Below, piece after piece: positions 44,282-53,307 of a stretch of 64,000 bases of DNA. The notes beneath the pieces are model-generated. The model was given only the letters and a program-made list of their open reading frames with translations. It was not told the origin of the DNA and made no database searches. A program made the translations under genes and the position numbers. Location of the stretch: NCBI RefSeq assembly GCF_036347135.1, contig NZ_CP108938.1:6820001-6884000 (forward strand). The letters are read 5' to 3'. Within the stretch, counting starts at the first letter, position 1. Each line of letters starts with the position of its first letter. The DNA comes from Streptomyces sp. NBC_00775. GTDB taxonomy: Bacteria > Actinomycetota > Actinomycetes > Streptomycetales > Streptomycetaceae.

Positions 44282-45154
44282 ATGAGTCAGGCACTTCAGT
44301 CACTGCTCGATCTGCTCGACCTGGAGCGGATCGAGCAGGACATCTTCCGCGGCCAGTCCCGCTCCGCCGTCGTCCCCCGCGTCTTCGGCGGACAGGTGGC
44401 GGCGCAGGCACTAGTCGCCGCGGGGCGCACCGTCCCCGAGGACCGTCTCGCCCACTCCCTGCACGCGTACTTCCTGCGTGCGGGGGATCCCGGCGCGCCC
44501 ATCGTGTACTCCGTGGACCGCATCCGCGACGGCCGCTCCTTCACCACGCGCCGGGTGGTCGCGGTCCAGCACGGACAGCCGATCTTCCACCTCTCCGCGT
44601 CCTTCCAGGCGTACGAGGAGGGCATGGAGCACCAGGCTGAGATGCCGCCCGCGCCCGACCCGGAGACGCTGCCCACGGCCGCCGAACTGCTGCCGCTGTA
44701 CGCCGACGTCATCTCCGACCCGCTCGTCGTGGAACGCCTTCTGGAGGCCCGCGAGTCCGTTGACCTGCGCTACGTCGACGCGCCGCCGTACGGCACGGTC
44801 GGCGAGGTCCGCGAGCCGCGCTCCCAGGTGTGGTTCCGCACGAACGGCAAGCTGGCGGACGACCCGCTCCTGCACGTCGTTCTCGCGACGTACGTCTCCG
44901 ACATGACGCTCCTCGACTCCATCCTGCTCGCGCACGGACGCGGCGGCTGGGTGACCGGCGACGTCGTCGGGGCCTCCCTCGACCACGCGATGTGGTTCCA
45001 CCGCCCGTTCCGCGCCGACGAATGGCTGCTGTACGACCAGGAGTCGCCCTCGGCCTCGGGCGGCCGGGGTCTCGGCCAGGCCCGCATCTACACGCAGGAC
45101 GGCCGGCTGGCCATCTCGGTCATACAGGAGGGCGTGGTCCGCGTTCCTCGGTAA
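44282..45154 (+). CDS. tesB: Acyl-CoA thioesterase II (TesB family)
   Basis: A 290-residue double-hotdog thioesterase hydrolysing acyl-CoAs. Family marks: VFGGQVAAQALVAAGRTVPE, SLHAYFLRAGDPGAPIVY, the first-domain hotdog helix, then SLDHAMWFHRPFRADEWLLY and RGLGQARIYTQDG, carrying the catalytic Asp/Gln/Thr region. It lies 34 bp after the dehydrogenase gene and 9 bp before the efflux gene, so cotranscription is likely. It may reset CoA pools during acyl-CoA oxidation. Confidence 0.93.
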   Translation: MSQALQSLLDLLDLERIEQDIFRGQSRSAVVPRVFGGQVAAQALVAAGRTVPEDRLAHSLHAYFLRAGDPGAPIVYSVDRIRDGRSFTTRRVVAVQHGQPIFHLSASFQAYEEGMEHQAEMPPAPDPETLPTAAELLPLYADVISDPLVVERLLEARESVDLRYVDAPPYGTVGEVREPRSQVWFRTNGKLADDPLLHVVLATYVSDMTLLDSILLAHGRGGWVTGDVVGASLDHAMWFHRPFRADEWLLYDQESPSASGGRGLGQARIYTQDGRLAISVIQEGVVRVPR

Positions 45155-45163
45155 AACTGAGGC

Positions 45164-46135
45164 ATGGTCGAAGCAGCACGGGAACCCGGCGGCGGCGAGA
45201 GCACCTTCACGGTGATCGTCGCCGCCTTCGCCAATCTGGGGATCGCGGTGGCGAAGGCGGTCGCGGGCGTCATCAGCGGATCGAGCGCGATGCTCTCCGA
45301 GGCCGCGCACTCGGTGGCCGACACGGTCACCGAGGTCCTGCTGCTCACCGCGCTGAAGCGCAGCGAGAAACCGGCGGACGAGGACCATCCGCTGGGCTAC
45401 GGCCCGGAGCGCTACATCTGGGCGCTGCTCGCGGCGGTGGCGACCTTCGTCGGCGGCGCGGTGTTCTCGATCTACGACGGCATCCACACCCTCGTCGCGG
45501 GCGAGGAACTGGGCGACCCGCTGATCTCCTACATCGTGCTCGCGGTCGCGTTCGTCCTGGAGGGCTACTCCCTGCGGACCGGCGTCCGCCAGGCACGCGG
45601 CGAGGCGGCGCGCCTCGGGGCACCCTTCAAGCGCTACCTCCGCCATACGCCGGACACCGCCGTGAAGGCCGTCGTCATGGAGGACTCGGCCGCGCTGGTC
45701 GGCCTGCTGTTCGCCGCGGGCGGCCTGCTGGGCGGCCAGCTCACCGGCTCCGGCGTCTGGGACGGCATCGCGTCGCTGTGTATCGGCGCACTCCTGCTGT
45801 ACGTCGCCTGGGTGCTGGGCCGCTCCAACGCGGAGCTGTTGATCGGGCGGCCGCTGCCCCAGCCGATGCGGGCGCGGATCCGGGAGGAACTGCTGGCCCT
45901 GGAGCACGTGGAGGCCGTACTGGAGCTGACGACCCTGGTCCAGGGGCCGCGCGAGGCCCTGGTCGCGGCCAAGATCGACTTCCGTGACGCATCGACCGCC
46001 GCGCAGATCGAGTGGGCCTGCGAGCAGGCCGAGCAGCGCCTGCGGGAGGTGTTTCCCGGGGTGAGCCGGGTGTATCTGGATCCGACGCCGGGTTACTCCC
46101 AGCGCCGGGAGGAGGGGCTCAATCCCTGGCCGTGA
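45164..46135 (+). CDS. Cation diffusion facilitator (Zn/Mn/Fe efflux)
   Basis: A 323-residue CDF protein with about six spans. Metal-site motifs are SEAAHSVADTVTEVLLL (span 2, HxxxD) and KAVVMEDSAALVGLLFAAGG (span 5). DHPLGYGPERYIWALLAAV is the family signature. The C-terminal ~85 residues form the cytosolic metal-sensing domain. The span-5 pair reads E-D instead of the H/D-xxx-D typical of zinc transporters, which favours Mn or Fe; that is an inference. It ends in front of the large nested palindrome. Confidence 0.9.
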   Translation: MVEAAREPGGGESTFTVIVAAFANLGIAVAKAVAGVISGSSAMLSEAAHSVADTVTEVLLLTALKRSEKPADEDHPLGYGPERYIWALLAAVATFVGGAVFSIYDGIHTLVAGEELGDPLISYIVLAVAFVLEGYSLRTGVRQARGEAARLGAPFKRYLRHTPDTAVKAVVMEDSAALVGLLFAAGGLLGGQLTGSGVWDGIASLCIGALLLYVAWVLGRSNAELLIGRPLPQPMRARIREELLALEHVEAVLELTTLVQGPREALVAAKIDFRDASTAAQIEWACEQAEQRLREVFPGVSRVYLDPTPGYSQRREEGLNPWP

Positions 46136-46167
46136 GTGGTCCGGCTGTGGGGGGACGGGATCTGTCA

Positions 46168-46507
46168 CGGTTTCTCGCCCCCGCCGCCCCTACCCGTCCC
46201 ATCCCCCAGGGGCTCCGCCCCTTCGACCCCGTTGGGTTGTGTGTCGGGTGCGGGTGGGTGGGGGCTGGTGCAAAAGATTGCGCAGTTCCCCGCGCCCCTA
46301 AAAGACAAAAGCACCCGGGGCGGGCGGGGGATCGCGGGGCGAAGCCCCGCGCCTTCAGGGGCGCGGGGAACTGCGCGAGCAACCCCCACCGGCCCGCAGA
46401 CGACTGTCTCTTCAGGGGCGCGGGGAACTGCGCAATCTTTTAGGGGGGTCTGGGGGCGCAGCCCCCAGGAACGGATGGGACGGGTAGGGGCGGCGGGGGC
46501 GAGAAAC
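46168..46507. repeat. Nested inverted-repeat array (~340 bp)
   Basis: The outer arms are 32-bp perfect reverse complements: 46171-46202 and 46475-46506. Inside lie two 28-bp perfect arms, 46272-46299 and 46414-46441, both holding AGGGGCGCGGGGAACTGCG in one or other orientation. A third copy is at 46357-46375 with its CCCCCACCGGCCCGC flank. Small hairpins include GGCGCGGGG and GGGGGCGCAGCCCCC. The array fills the gap between two convergent genes and contains no gene. It probably terminates both transcripts; its origin is unclear. Confidence 0.9.
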
Positions 46508-46509
46508 GG

Positions 46510-47307
46510 CTACGCCAGCCCCGCCGTGGACAGCAGGTAAGCCGTCATCGGGTCATAGAACCGCGGACTCTTCACGTGGTCGTCCAGAGGAATCGTCACC
46601 TGGAGCGTGCCCTCGGCCTCCGCGAGGAACAGGGCGGGGTCGTTGCAGTCGGCGTACCCGATGGAGTCGAGGCCGAGCTGACCGGCGAAGCCGGCCCAGC
46701 CGTGGTCGGCGACGACCAGGTCGGGCAGCGGACGCCCCTCACGCTCAAGGCCGGTGAGAATCGCGCGCATCGGCTCACCCGAGTGGGTGTGCCACAACGT
46801 CGCACCGTGCTCAAGCACCGCGACATCGGCGAACTGGAAAACGTACCCTTCGTCCGTCTGCAGCCCGTCCGGGATGACGACGATCTCGCAACCGGCGGCA
46901 CGCAAGGCGGCGGCGGTGGCCCGATGCACATCGAGCAGCCCACCGGGGTGCCCGGTGGCGAACAGCACCCGCTGCTCCCCGTCGGCGGCCTTGCGCAGCC
47001 GCCCCGCCGCCCGCTCCAGCGCGTCCACCGTCAGATCAGGGTCGATGGTGTCCTGCCCGTACCGGTACTCCGGGTCGTCGCTCACCCCGCACCGCTCCGC
47101 CATCACCGCGAGCACGTCCTGCTCGTCCGTCCAACGGTCACCGAGCTCCAGGCCGAGCCAGTAGTTGCGGTCGCCGTTCGCGAGCTTGCGGTAGTGGGAG
47201 AGGTTGTTCTCGCGGGGCGTGGCGACATCGCCCGCGATACGCGTCAGTACAAGGTGGTCGACAAGCTCGGCGCGGCTGGGAGTCCCGGGTATCGGCATGC
47301 CTCCCAT
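46510..47307 (-). CDS. Phosphatase-family protein
   Basis: The 265-residue product starts at ATG 47307 (next ATG at 47298). It matches what I know as the actinobacterial 'Phosphatase' family: RENNLSHYRKLANGDRNYWL near the N-terminus, then RVLFATGHPGGLLDVHRATA, DGLQTDEGYVFQFADVAVLE, TLWHTHSGEPMRAIL, and VADHGWAGFAGQLGLDSIGY. The His/Asp-rich GHP, HTHS and DHGWAG motifs suggest a metal site. Cytosolic, no signal peptide. Substrate unknown; it may be independent of the neighbouring PucR gene. Confidence 0.8.
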   Translation of the reverse strand: MGGMPIPGTPSRAELVDHLVLTRIAGDVATPRENNLSHYRKLANGDRNYWLGLELGDRWTDEQDVLAVMAERCGVSDDPEYRYGQDTIDPDLTVDALERAAGRLRKAADGEQRVLFATGHPGGLLDVHRATAAALRAAGCEIVVIPDGLQTDEGYVFQFADVAVLEHGATLWHTHSGEPMRAILTGLEREGRPLPDLVVADHGWAGFAGQLGLDSIGYADCNDPALFLAEAEGTLQVTIPLDDHVKSPRFYDPMTAYLLSTAGLA

Positions 47308-47408
47308 TGTGCCGGTGCGCTCCGCCGGTCGGGCGGCAGTCCTGAACCGTGGGATGCGGGTCACTCGGGGGTACGGGACTGTCGCGGCCGATCCGTACAA
47401 CGGGCCCC

Positions 47409-48893
47409 TCACCCCTCCCGCAGCGCGAACCACAACTCCATCCGCACATCCGGATCGTCGAGGTCCGACCCCAGCAACACCCCGCACCGCGCGATCCGTT
47501 GCCGCACCGTATTGCGGTGGACCGACAGTGCCACCGCCGTGCGGTCCCAACTGCCGTGCAGGGAGAGCCAGGTGCGGAGGGTCTCGGTGAGGGCCGGGGT
47601 CGTGGAGATCGGGGCGAGGAGGGTGCGGGCGTGGGCCTCGGCGTCGGCCGGGGGGACGAGGTCCGCGAGGGCGGGGCGCTCGCCGTGGCGGACGAGGGGT
47701 GCCCGGGTCGCGCGGGCGCGGGCCAGGGCGCGGGCCGCCTGGGTGTCGGCGGCCGCCCACTCGTGCGGGGCGACGGGCGCGCTGACCCCGCAGGTCCAGC
47801 CCGCCTGTGCGGTGGGCTCGCGGTCGCAGGGGACGAGGACGCGTACGACGTCGCCGCCCGCGTCGACCAGCGCGGAGCCCAGTGCCGCCCCCAGCGCGGA
47901 CGCGGTGACGGCGTCCGGCGCGGGGCCGTCCCCGGCGGGGCGGGCGTGTACGACGACCCATCGCTCCCCGCCGAGGAGGGGCGCCACATCCTCCGGCGCG
48001 GCCCCGAGCAGCAGCCGCACCAGCGCCGCCGACCGCGCCGCCCCGCTGCCGCTCTGGTGCTCCCCGGTGAGGAGGGACAGGAGTACGGCGGCGACGGAGG
48101 CGATGGTGTGGTCACCCGGGTCACGGCGCGGCGCCCCGACGCCGAGCACGAAGCCCTGCCCGGCGCCGAGCGCGTAGGCGGCGAGGTGGACGCCGCCGAC
48201 GGTGTCCGTCGCCGACGAGGGAACGGCTCCCTTCCCCTCCCCGGGCCGCACGACAGCGGCCAGCTCGGCGAGCGCCTCCACGGTGGACGCGTCCGCCACC
48301 CTCCCCGCCCCCGCCAGCTCCACCCCGTCCGGCCCGTACAGCACCGCCCAGCCCGCCACCCGCTGGGCCAGCTGCCGCAGCACCGCCGGTACGGGATCCG
48401 GGCGCGCCGCGGCCGCCGCCAGGCTCTGCTGGGCCTCCGTCACGCGGCGCAGCTCCGCCAGGCGGGCCTGGGCCATCAGCTGCCAGACCGCGCGGGCCAC
48501 GCCCGAGAACGTCGTCTGGGGCGGGACCTCCAGGAGCGGGAGCCCGTACGCGTCGCAGGCCGCGACCAGCGCCCGCGGAACCGTGTCGTGGACCGGGGCC
48601 AGACCGAAGCCGAGGGCCGCGCCGCCGGCCGTCACGATCCGGGATACGTAGTCGTCGAAGTACGTGCCCGAGCCCGCCGCCTCGGGGATGTGGACCCCGG
48701 CGGTCAGCAGCAGCTCGCCGCCCAGCAGATACGGGTACGGGTCCGCCATCTCCGACGTGTGCGCCCAGTGGATCACCGTGTCCGGGTCGGAGGGGCCCGC
48801 GATCTGCTGCAGGGCCAGGTCCTCGCGGGCCAGCAGTGCCGAGAGTGGGACGGGCGGGGTCGGTGGTACTGCTGGTGCGGATGTGTCCGGCAT
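47409..48893 (-). CDS. PucR-family transcriptional regulator
   Basis: A 494-residue protein with an N-terminal PucR sensor domain (~20-130: ALQQIAGPSDPDTVIHWAHT, YLLGGELLLTAG), a middle GGDEF-like domain, and a C-terminal PucR helix-turn-helix (SLHGSWDRTAVALSVHRNTV, followed by RIARCGVLLG). ATG 48893 has GGAGGG upstream; ATG 48911 is also in frame. It diverges from a sodium/solute symporter-agmatinase-TPP enzyme gene run across a 186-bp spacer, so it is the likely regulator of that unit, probably responding to a guanidino or amine compound. Confidence 0.93.
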   Translation of the reverse strand: MPDTSAPAVPPTPPVPLSALLAREDLALQQIAGPSDPDTVIHWAHTSEMADPYPYLLGGELLLTAGVHIPEAAGSGTYFDDYVSRIVTAGGAALGFGLAPVHDTVPRALVAACDAYGLPLLEVPPQTTFSGVARAVWQLMAQARLAELRRVTEAQQSLAAAAARPDPVPAVLRQLAQRVAGWAVLYGPDGVELAGAGRVADASTVEALAELAAVVRPGEGKGAVPSSATDTVGGVHLAAYALGAGQGFVLGVGAPRRDPGDHTIASVAAVLLSLLTGEHQSGSGAARSAALVRLLLGAAPEDVAPLLGGERWVVVHARPAGDGPAPDAVTASALGAALGSALVDAGGDVVRVLVPCDREPTAQAGWTCGVSAPVAPHEWAAADTQAARALARARATRAPLVRHGERPALADLVPPADAEAHARTLLAPISTTPALTETLRTWLSLHGSWDRTAVALSVHRNTVRQRIARCGVLLGSDLDDPDVRMELWFALREG

Positions 48894-49079
48894 GGTGGAC
48901 GTTCCCTCCATCCCGCTCGGCTCGAATGGATGAAACGTACACTTCGCAGTCGCTTTCCGGCCACTTAGTGTCAGTCCCGACCGGCAGCCGCGGGTACGGG
49001 CGGATGTCCCCGCGATCAGTTGCCGGCTCGTCCCCACACCACCTGCACGACACGCCACCGAGCGCGCGGAGGAGCCCCC

Positions 49080-50543
49080 ATGGCCGTCGACTACACAGTG
49101 ATCGTCGTCTATCTGGCCGGCATGCTGGCCATGGGCTGGTGGGGCATGCGCCGCGCCAAGTCCAAGAGCGAGTTCCTCGTCGCGGGGCGGCGCCTCGGGC
49201 CCGCGATGTACTCCGGCACCATGGCCGCCATCGTCCTCGGCGGCGCGTCCACCATCGGCGGCGTCGGGCTCGGCTACCAGTACGGGCTCTCCGGCGCCTG
49301 GATGGTGTTCACCATCGGCCTCGGGCTCCTCGCCCTCTCCGTCTTCTTCTCCGCCCGCATCGCCCGCCTGAAGGTCTACACCGTCTCCGAGATGCTGGAC
49401 CTCCGCTACGGCGGCCGGGCCGGTGTCATCTCCGGTGTCGTCATGTGGGCGTACACCCTGATGCTGGCGGTCACCTCGACCATCGCGTACGCCACGATCT
49501 TCGACGTCCTCTTCGACATGAACCGGACGCTCGCGATCGTCCTCGGCGGCTCGATCGTCGTCGCGTACTCGACGCTCGGCGGCATGTGGTCGATCACCCT
49601 CACCGACATGGTGCAGTTCGTCGTCAAGACCGTCGGTGTGCTGCTGCTCCTGCTCCCCATAGCCGTCATCAAGGCCGGCGGGTTCAGTGAGATGAAGGCC
49701 AAGCTGCCCACCGAGTACTTCGACCCGCTGGGCATCGGCGGCGAGACGATCTTCACCTATGTGCTGATCTACACGTTCGGCATGCTCATCGGGCAGGACA
49801 TCTGGCAGCGCGTGTTCACCGCGCGCAGCGACAAGACCGCCAAGTGGGGCGGCACCGTCGCGGGCACCTACTGCCTGGTGTACGCCCTCGCCGGCGCCGT
49901 CATCGGTACGGCGGCCAAGGTCCTCTACCCGAAGCTGCCCAGCGCCGACACCGCCTTCGCGACCATCGTCAAGGACGAACTCCCGGTCGGCGTACGGGGA
50001 CTGGTGCTCGCCGCGGCGCTCGCGGCCGTCATGTCCACCTCCTCCGGCGCCCTCATCGCCTGCGCCACCGTCGCCAACAACGACATCTGGTCGAAGCTGC
50101 GCGGAGTGATGAAGCGCGACGGTGAGGAGCACGACGAGGTCAAGGGCAACCGTGTCTTCATCCTGATCATGGGTGTCGCGGTGATCTGTACGGCGGTCGC
50201 GCTCAACAACGTCGTCGAGGCGCTGACCGTCGCGTACAACCTGCTCGTCGGCGGACTGCTCGTGCCGATCCTCGGCGGACTGCTGTGGAAGCGCGGCACC
50301 GCGCAGGGCGCGCTCGCCTCCGTCGTCGTCGGCGGCCTCGCGGTCATCGGCCTCATGGTCACGCAGGGCATCCTCGCGAACGAGCCCGTCTACTACGGCC
50401 TGCTGTCCTCGCTGGCCGCGTACGTCGTCGTCTCGCTGGCCACGCCCGCGACCGACGCGGCCGTGCTGGCCGCCTGGCGCGAGCGGCTCGCGGGCCGGGT
50501 CGCCGCCGAACCCCTGTCCGAGCCGGCCCCGGCGCACCAGTAG
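49080..50543 (+). CDS. Sodium/solute symporter (SSS family)
   Basis: A 487-residue permease with about 13 spans. ATG 49080 follows GGAGGAG. SSS marks: SEFLVAGRRLGPAMYSGTMA near span 1, YTVSEMLDLRYGGRAG, YSTLGGMWSITLTDMVQF, and AALAAVMSTSSGALIACATV, the Na-site region. It lies 51 bp before agmatinase, suggesting uptake of agmatine, guanidinobutyrate or putrescine. The substrate is inferred from the neighbours only. Confidence 0.92.
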   Translation: MAVDYTVIVVYLAGMLAMGWWGMRRAKSKSEFLVAGRRLGPAMYSGTMAAIVLGGASTIGGVGLGYQYGLSGAWMVFTIGLGLLALSVFFSARIARLKVYTVSEMLDLRYGGRAGVISGVVMWAYTLMLAVTSTIAYATIFDVLFDMNRTLAIVLGGSIVVAYSTLGGMWSITLTDMVQFVVKTVGVLLLLLPIAVIKAGGFSEMKAKLPTEYFDPLGIGGETIFTYVLIYTFGMLIGQDIWQRVFTARSDKTAKWGGTVAGTYCLVYALAGAVIGTAAKVLYPKLPSADTAFATIVKDELPVGVRGLVLAAALAAVMSTSSGALIACATVANNDIWSKLRGVMKRDGEEHDEVKGNRVFILIMGVAVICTAVALNNVVEALTVAYNLLVGGLLVPILGGLLWKRGTAQGALASVVVGGLAVIGLMVTQGILANEPVYYGLLSSLAAYVVVSLATPATDAAVLAAWRERLAGRVAAEPLSEPAPAHQ

Positions 50544-50594
50544 AGTCGTATCAGATGTACATACGCGACGAAGCGTAAGAAAGAAGGCTATTCC

Positions 50595-51563
50595 ATGAGC
50601 AGCAACGAGACGCCCCGCGGCCCTGTCGACTCGTCCCGCATCCCGCGGTACGCGGGCCCCGCGACCTTCGCCCGGCTGCCGCGCCTCGACGAGGTCGGCA
50701 CCGCCGACGTCGCCGTGGTCGGTGTGCCGTTCGACTCCGGCGTCTCGTACCGGCCGGGCGCCCGCTTCGGCGGCAACGCGATCCGCGAGGCGTCCCGGCT
50801 GCTGCGCCCCTACAACCCGGCGCAGGACGCCTCCCCCTTCGCCCTCGCGCAGGTCGCGGATGCCGGTGACATCGCGGCGAACCCGTTCAACATCAACGAG
50901 GCCGTGGAGACGGTGGAGGCGGCGGCCGACGAGCTGCTCGGCACGGGTGCCCGCCTGATGACGCTGGGCGGCGACCACACCATCGCGCTCCCGCTGCTCC
51001 GCTCCGTCGCCAAGAAGCACGGCCCGGTCGCGCTGCTCCACTTCGACGCGCACCTCGACACCTGGGACACGTACTTCGGCGCCGAGTACACGCACGGCAC
51101 CCCGTTCCGCCGCGCCGTCGAGGAGGGCATCCTCGACACCTCCGCGCTCTCCCACGTCGGCACCCGCGGCCCGCTGTACGGCAAGCAGGACCTCACCGAC
51201 GACGAGAAGATGGGCTTCGGCATCGTCACCTCGGCGGACATCTACCGCCGCGGAGCCGACGAGGTCGCCGACCAGCTGCGCCAGCGCATCGGCGACCGCC
51301 CGCTCTACATCTCCATCGACATCGACTGCCTCGACCCGGCGCACGCCCCCGGCACCGGTACGCCGGAGGCGGGCGGCATGACCTCGCGCGAACTCCTGGA
51401 GATCCTGCGGGGCCTGTCATCCTGCAACCTGGTCTCCGCGGACGTCGTCGAGGTCGCCCCCGCGTACGACCACGCCGAGATCACCGCCGTCGCCGCGTCC
51501 CACACGGCGTACGAACTGACCACGATCATGTCCCGCCAGATTGCAGAGGCTCGCGCGAAGTGA
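50595..51563 (+). CDS. Agmatinase / guanidinobutyrase (ureohydrolase)
   Basis: A 322-residue arginase-superfamily enzyme. Its two-Mn ligands lie in [16 protein letters not shown] and [19 protein letters not shown]; the substrate loop is [13 protein letters not shown]. It hydrolyses a guanidino compound to an amine and urea; agmatine to putrescine is the default, but guanidinobutyrate is equally possible. AGAAGG-type Shine-Dalgarno text precedes ATG 50595. Its stop overlaps the TPP-enzyme start by 4 nt (GTGA). Confidence 0.92.
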   Translation: MSSNETPRGPVDSSRIPRYAGPATFARLPRLDEVGTADVAVVGVPFDSGVSYRPGARFGGNAIREASRLLRPYNPAQDASPFALAQVADAGDIAANPFNINEAVETVEAAADELLGTGARLMTLGGDHTIALPLLRSVAKKHGPVALLHFDAHLDTWDTYFGAEYTHGTPFRRAVEEGILDTSALSHVGTRGPLYGKQDLTDDEKMGFGIVTSADIYRRGADEVADQLRQRIGDRPLYISIDIDCLDPAHAPGTGTPEAGGMTSRELLEILRGLSSCNLVSADVVEVAPAYDHAEITAVAASHTAYELTTIMSRQIAEARAK

Positions 51564-53245
51564 CTCACGACCACGACCTGGTTCTCCGCCCGTCGGCCGC
51601 ACAGACGGAGGCCGCGCTCAACCCGCCCCCCGGCCGCAACGGCGGAGACCTGGTCGTGGAGACCCTCTCCGGTCTCGGCGCGACGACCGTCTTCGGCCTG
51701 CCCGGCCAGCACGCGCTGGGCATGTTCGACGCCCTGCGTCGGTCCTCGCTCCAGTACGTCGGCCTGCGCGTCGAGAACAACGCCGGGTTCGCGGCGGACG
51801 CGTACGGCCGGATCACGGGTGAGGCGGCCCCGCTGCTGCTGTCGACGGGCCCGGGCGCGCTGACCTCGCTCGCCGCGCTCCAGGAGGCGGCGGCCGCCTC
51901 CGCCCCCGTCCTCGCGATCAGCAGCCAGATCCCGACGGCGGGACTGGGCGGCGGCAGGCACGGCTATCTGCACGAACTCCCCGACCAGGCAGCCTCGTTC
52001 AGGGGCGTGGTGAAGTCGGTTCACACGGTCCGTACGCAGTCGCAGATCCCGTCGGCGATCGCGGCGGCCTGGGAGTCGGCGCTGACGGCCCCGCACGGCC
52101 CGGTGTGGGTGGAGATCCCGCAGGACGTCCTCCTCGCAGAGACCCACCTGCCGATGGTGACGGCGATGGACGCGACCCCCGAGGACGTCGTCCCGCGCCC
52201 CGAACTCACGGCGCTGGCAGCCCACTTGCTGTCGTCCGCCGCCCGCCCCGCGATCATCGCCGGCGGCGGTGTCGTACGAGCGGACGCGTCCGGCAAGCTG
52301 AAGTCGCTGGCGGAGAAGCTTCAGGCTCCCGTCGTCACCACCTTCGGCGGCAAGGGTGCCTTCCCCTGGGAGCACCCGCTCTCCCTCCAGTCCTGGCTGG
52401 AGGACCGCCACACCACGGACTTCCTGGAGGACGCCGACGTACTCCTGGTCGTCGGCTCGGGCCTCGGTGAACTCTCCTCGAACTACCACACGTTCAAGCC
52501 CCGCGGCCGGGTCGTCCAGATCGAGGCCGACCTCGGAAAACTGGAGTCGAACCACCCGGCGCTGGGCATCCACGCGGACGCCCGACTCGCCCTCCAGGCA
52601 CTCCTGGAGACGGTCGAGGAGCGCCCGGACCCGACGGCCGAGGACCGCGTACGCACCGTCCTGACAAAGGTCGGCGAGCGCATCGCCTCCCAGGAGCTCA
52701 CCCTGGAACAGGACGTGCTGGCATCCGTCCGCCGGGCCCTCCCGTCCGACTCGCCGTCCTTCTGGGACATGACGATCCTGGCGTACTGGGCGTGGTCGGC
52801 CTTCGACCCGCGCGGGACGAACACCATGCACTCCGCCCAGGGCGCGGGCGGCCTCGGCTACGGCTTCCCGGCGGCGCTGGGCGCGGCGGCCGCCGACCCC
52901 TCCCGTCCGGTCCTCGCGGTCTCCGGTGACGGCGGCGCGTTGTATTCCATCGCGGAGCTGGCGACGGCCAGGCAGTACGACCTGAATGTCACCTGGCTGA
53001 TCGTCGACGACGGCGGCTACGGAATCCTCCGTGAGTACATGGAGGACGCCTTCGGGCAGGCGACGGCGACCGAACTCTCCCGCCCCGACTACGTCGCCCT
53101 GGCGGAGTCCTTCGGGGTGCCAGGAGTCCGTACGAGCCCCGAGACCCTGGAGGAGGACCTGGCCAAGGCCCTGTCCGCCCCCGGCCCCTCGGTCGTCGTA
53201 CTCCCGGCGGTGCTGCGGATGTTCGCGCCGACACACCTGGGCTGA
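51560..53245 (+). CDS. Thiamine-diphosphate-dependent enzyme, acetolactate-synthase-like
   Basis: A 561-residue protein with the three domains of the pyruvate-oxidase group: PYR (~25-190, catalytic Glu in [15 protein letters not shown]), central DHS-like (~205-330) and PP (~365-540). The TPP motif begins [20 protein letters not shown] and ends at LIVDDGGYG: the usual Asn pair reads Asp-Asp. GTG 51560 overlaps the agmatinase stop. Not an ordinary IlvB: no ilvN neighbour and unusual context. It may act on a keto or aldehyde product derived from the amine; unproven. Confidence 0.88.
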   Translation: MTHDHDLVLRPSAAQTEAALNPPPGRNGGDLVVETLSGLGATTVFGLPGQHALGMFDALRRSSLQYVGLRVENNAGFAADAYGRITGEAAPLLLSTGPGALTSLAALQEAAAASAPVLAISSQIPTAGLGGGRHGYLHELPDQAASFRGVVKSVHTVRTQSQIPSAIAAAWESALTAPHGPVWVEIPQDVLLAETHLPMVTAMDATPEDVVPRPELTALAAHLLSSAARPAIIAGGGVVRADASGKLKSLAEKLQAPVVTTFGGKGAFPWEHPLSLQSWLEDRHTTDFLEDADVLLVVGSGLGELSSNYHTFKPRGRVVQIEADLGKLESNHPALGIHADARLALQALLETVEERPDPTAEDRVRTVLTKVGERIASQELTLEQDVLASVRRALPSDSPSFWDMTILAYWAWSAFDPRGTNTMHSAQGAGGLGYGFPAALGAAAADPSRPVLAVSGDGGALYSIAELATARQYDLNVTWLIVDDGGYGILREYMEDAFGQATATELSRPDYVALAESFGVPGVRTSPETLEEDLAKALSAPGPSVVVLPAVLRMFAPTHLG

Positions 53246-53258
53246 CCACAGCGGACGA

Positions 53259-53293
53259 CGGTGAACTCCCCCCGATCCAGAGGGAGTTCACCG
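53259..53293. terminator. Bidirectional terminator
   Basis: CGGTGAACTCCC (53259-53270) pairs with GGGAGTTCACCG (53282-53293), 12 bp perfect, 11-nt loop, between convergent genes. Confidence 0.85.
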
Positions 53294-53307
53294 CCCGTCG
53301 GGCACGC

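Noticed and set aside
46168..46507. Insertion sequence or transposon end
   Set aside because: Inverted repeats are striking, but no transposase gene and no target-site duplication can be seen.
48911..51344. Very long open minus-strand frame continuing upstream of the PucR gene
   Set aside because: It is antisense to the symporter and agmatinase genes, both with clear family motifs; the translation is low-complexity Arg/Gly/Asp text without domains.
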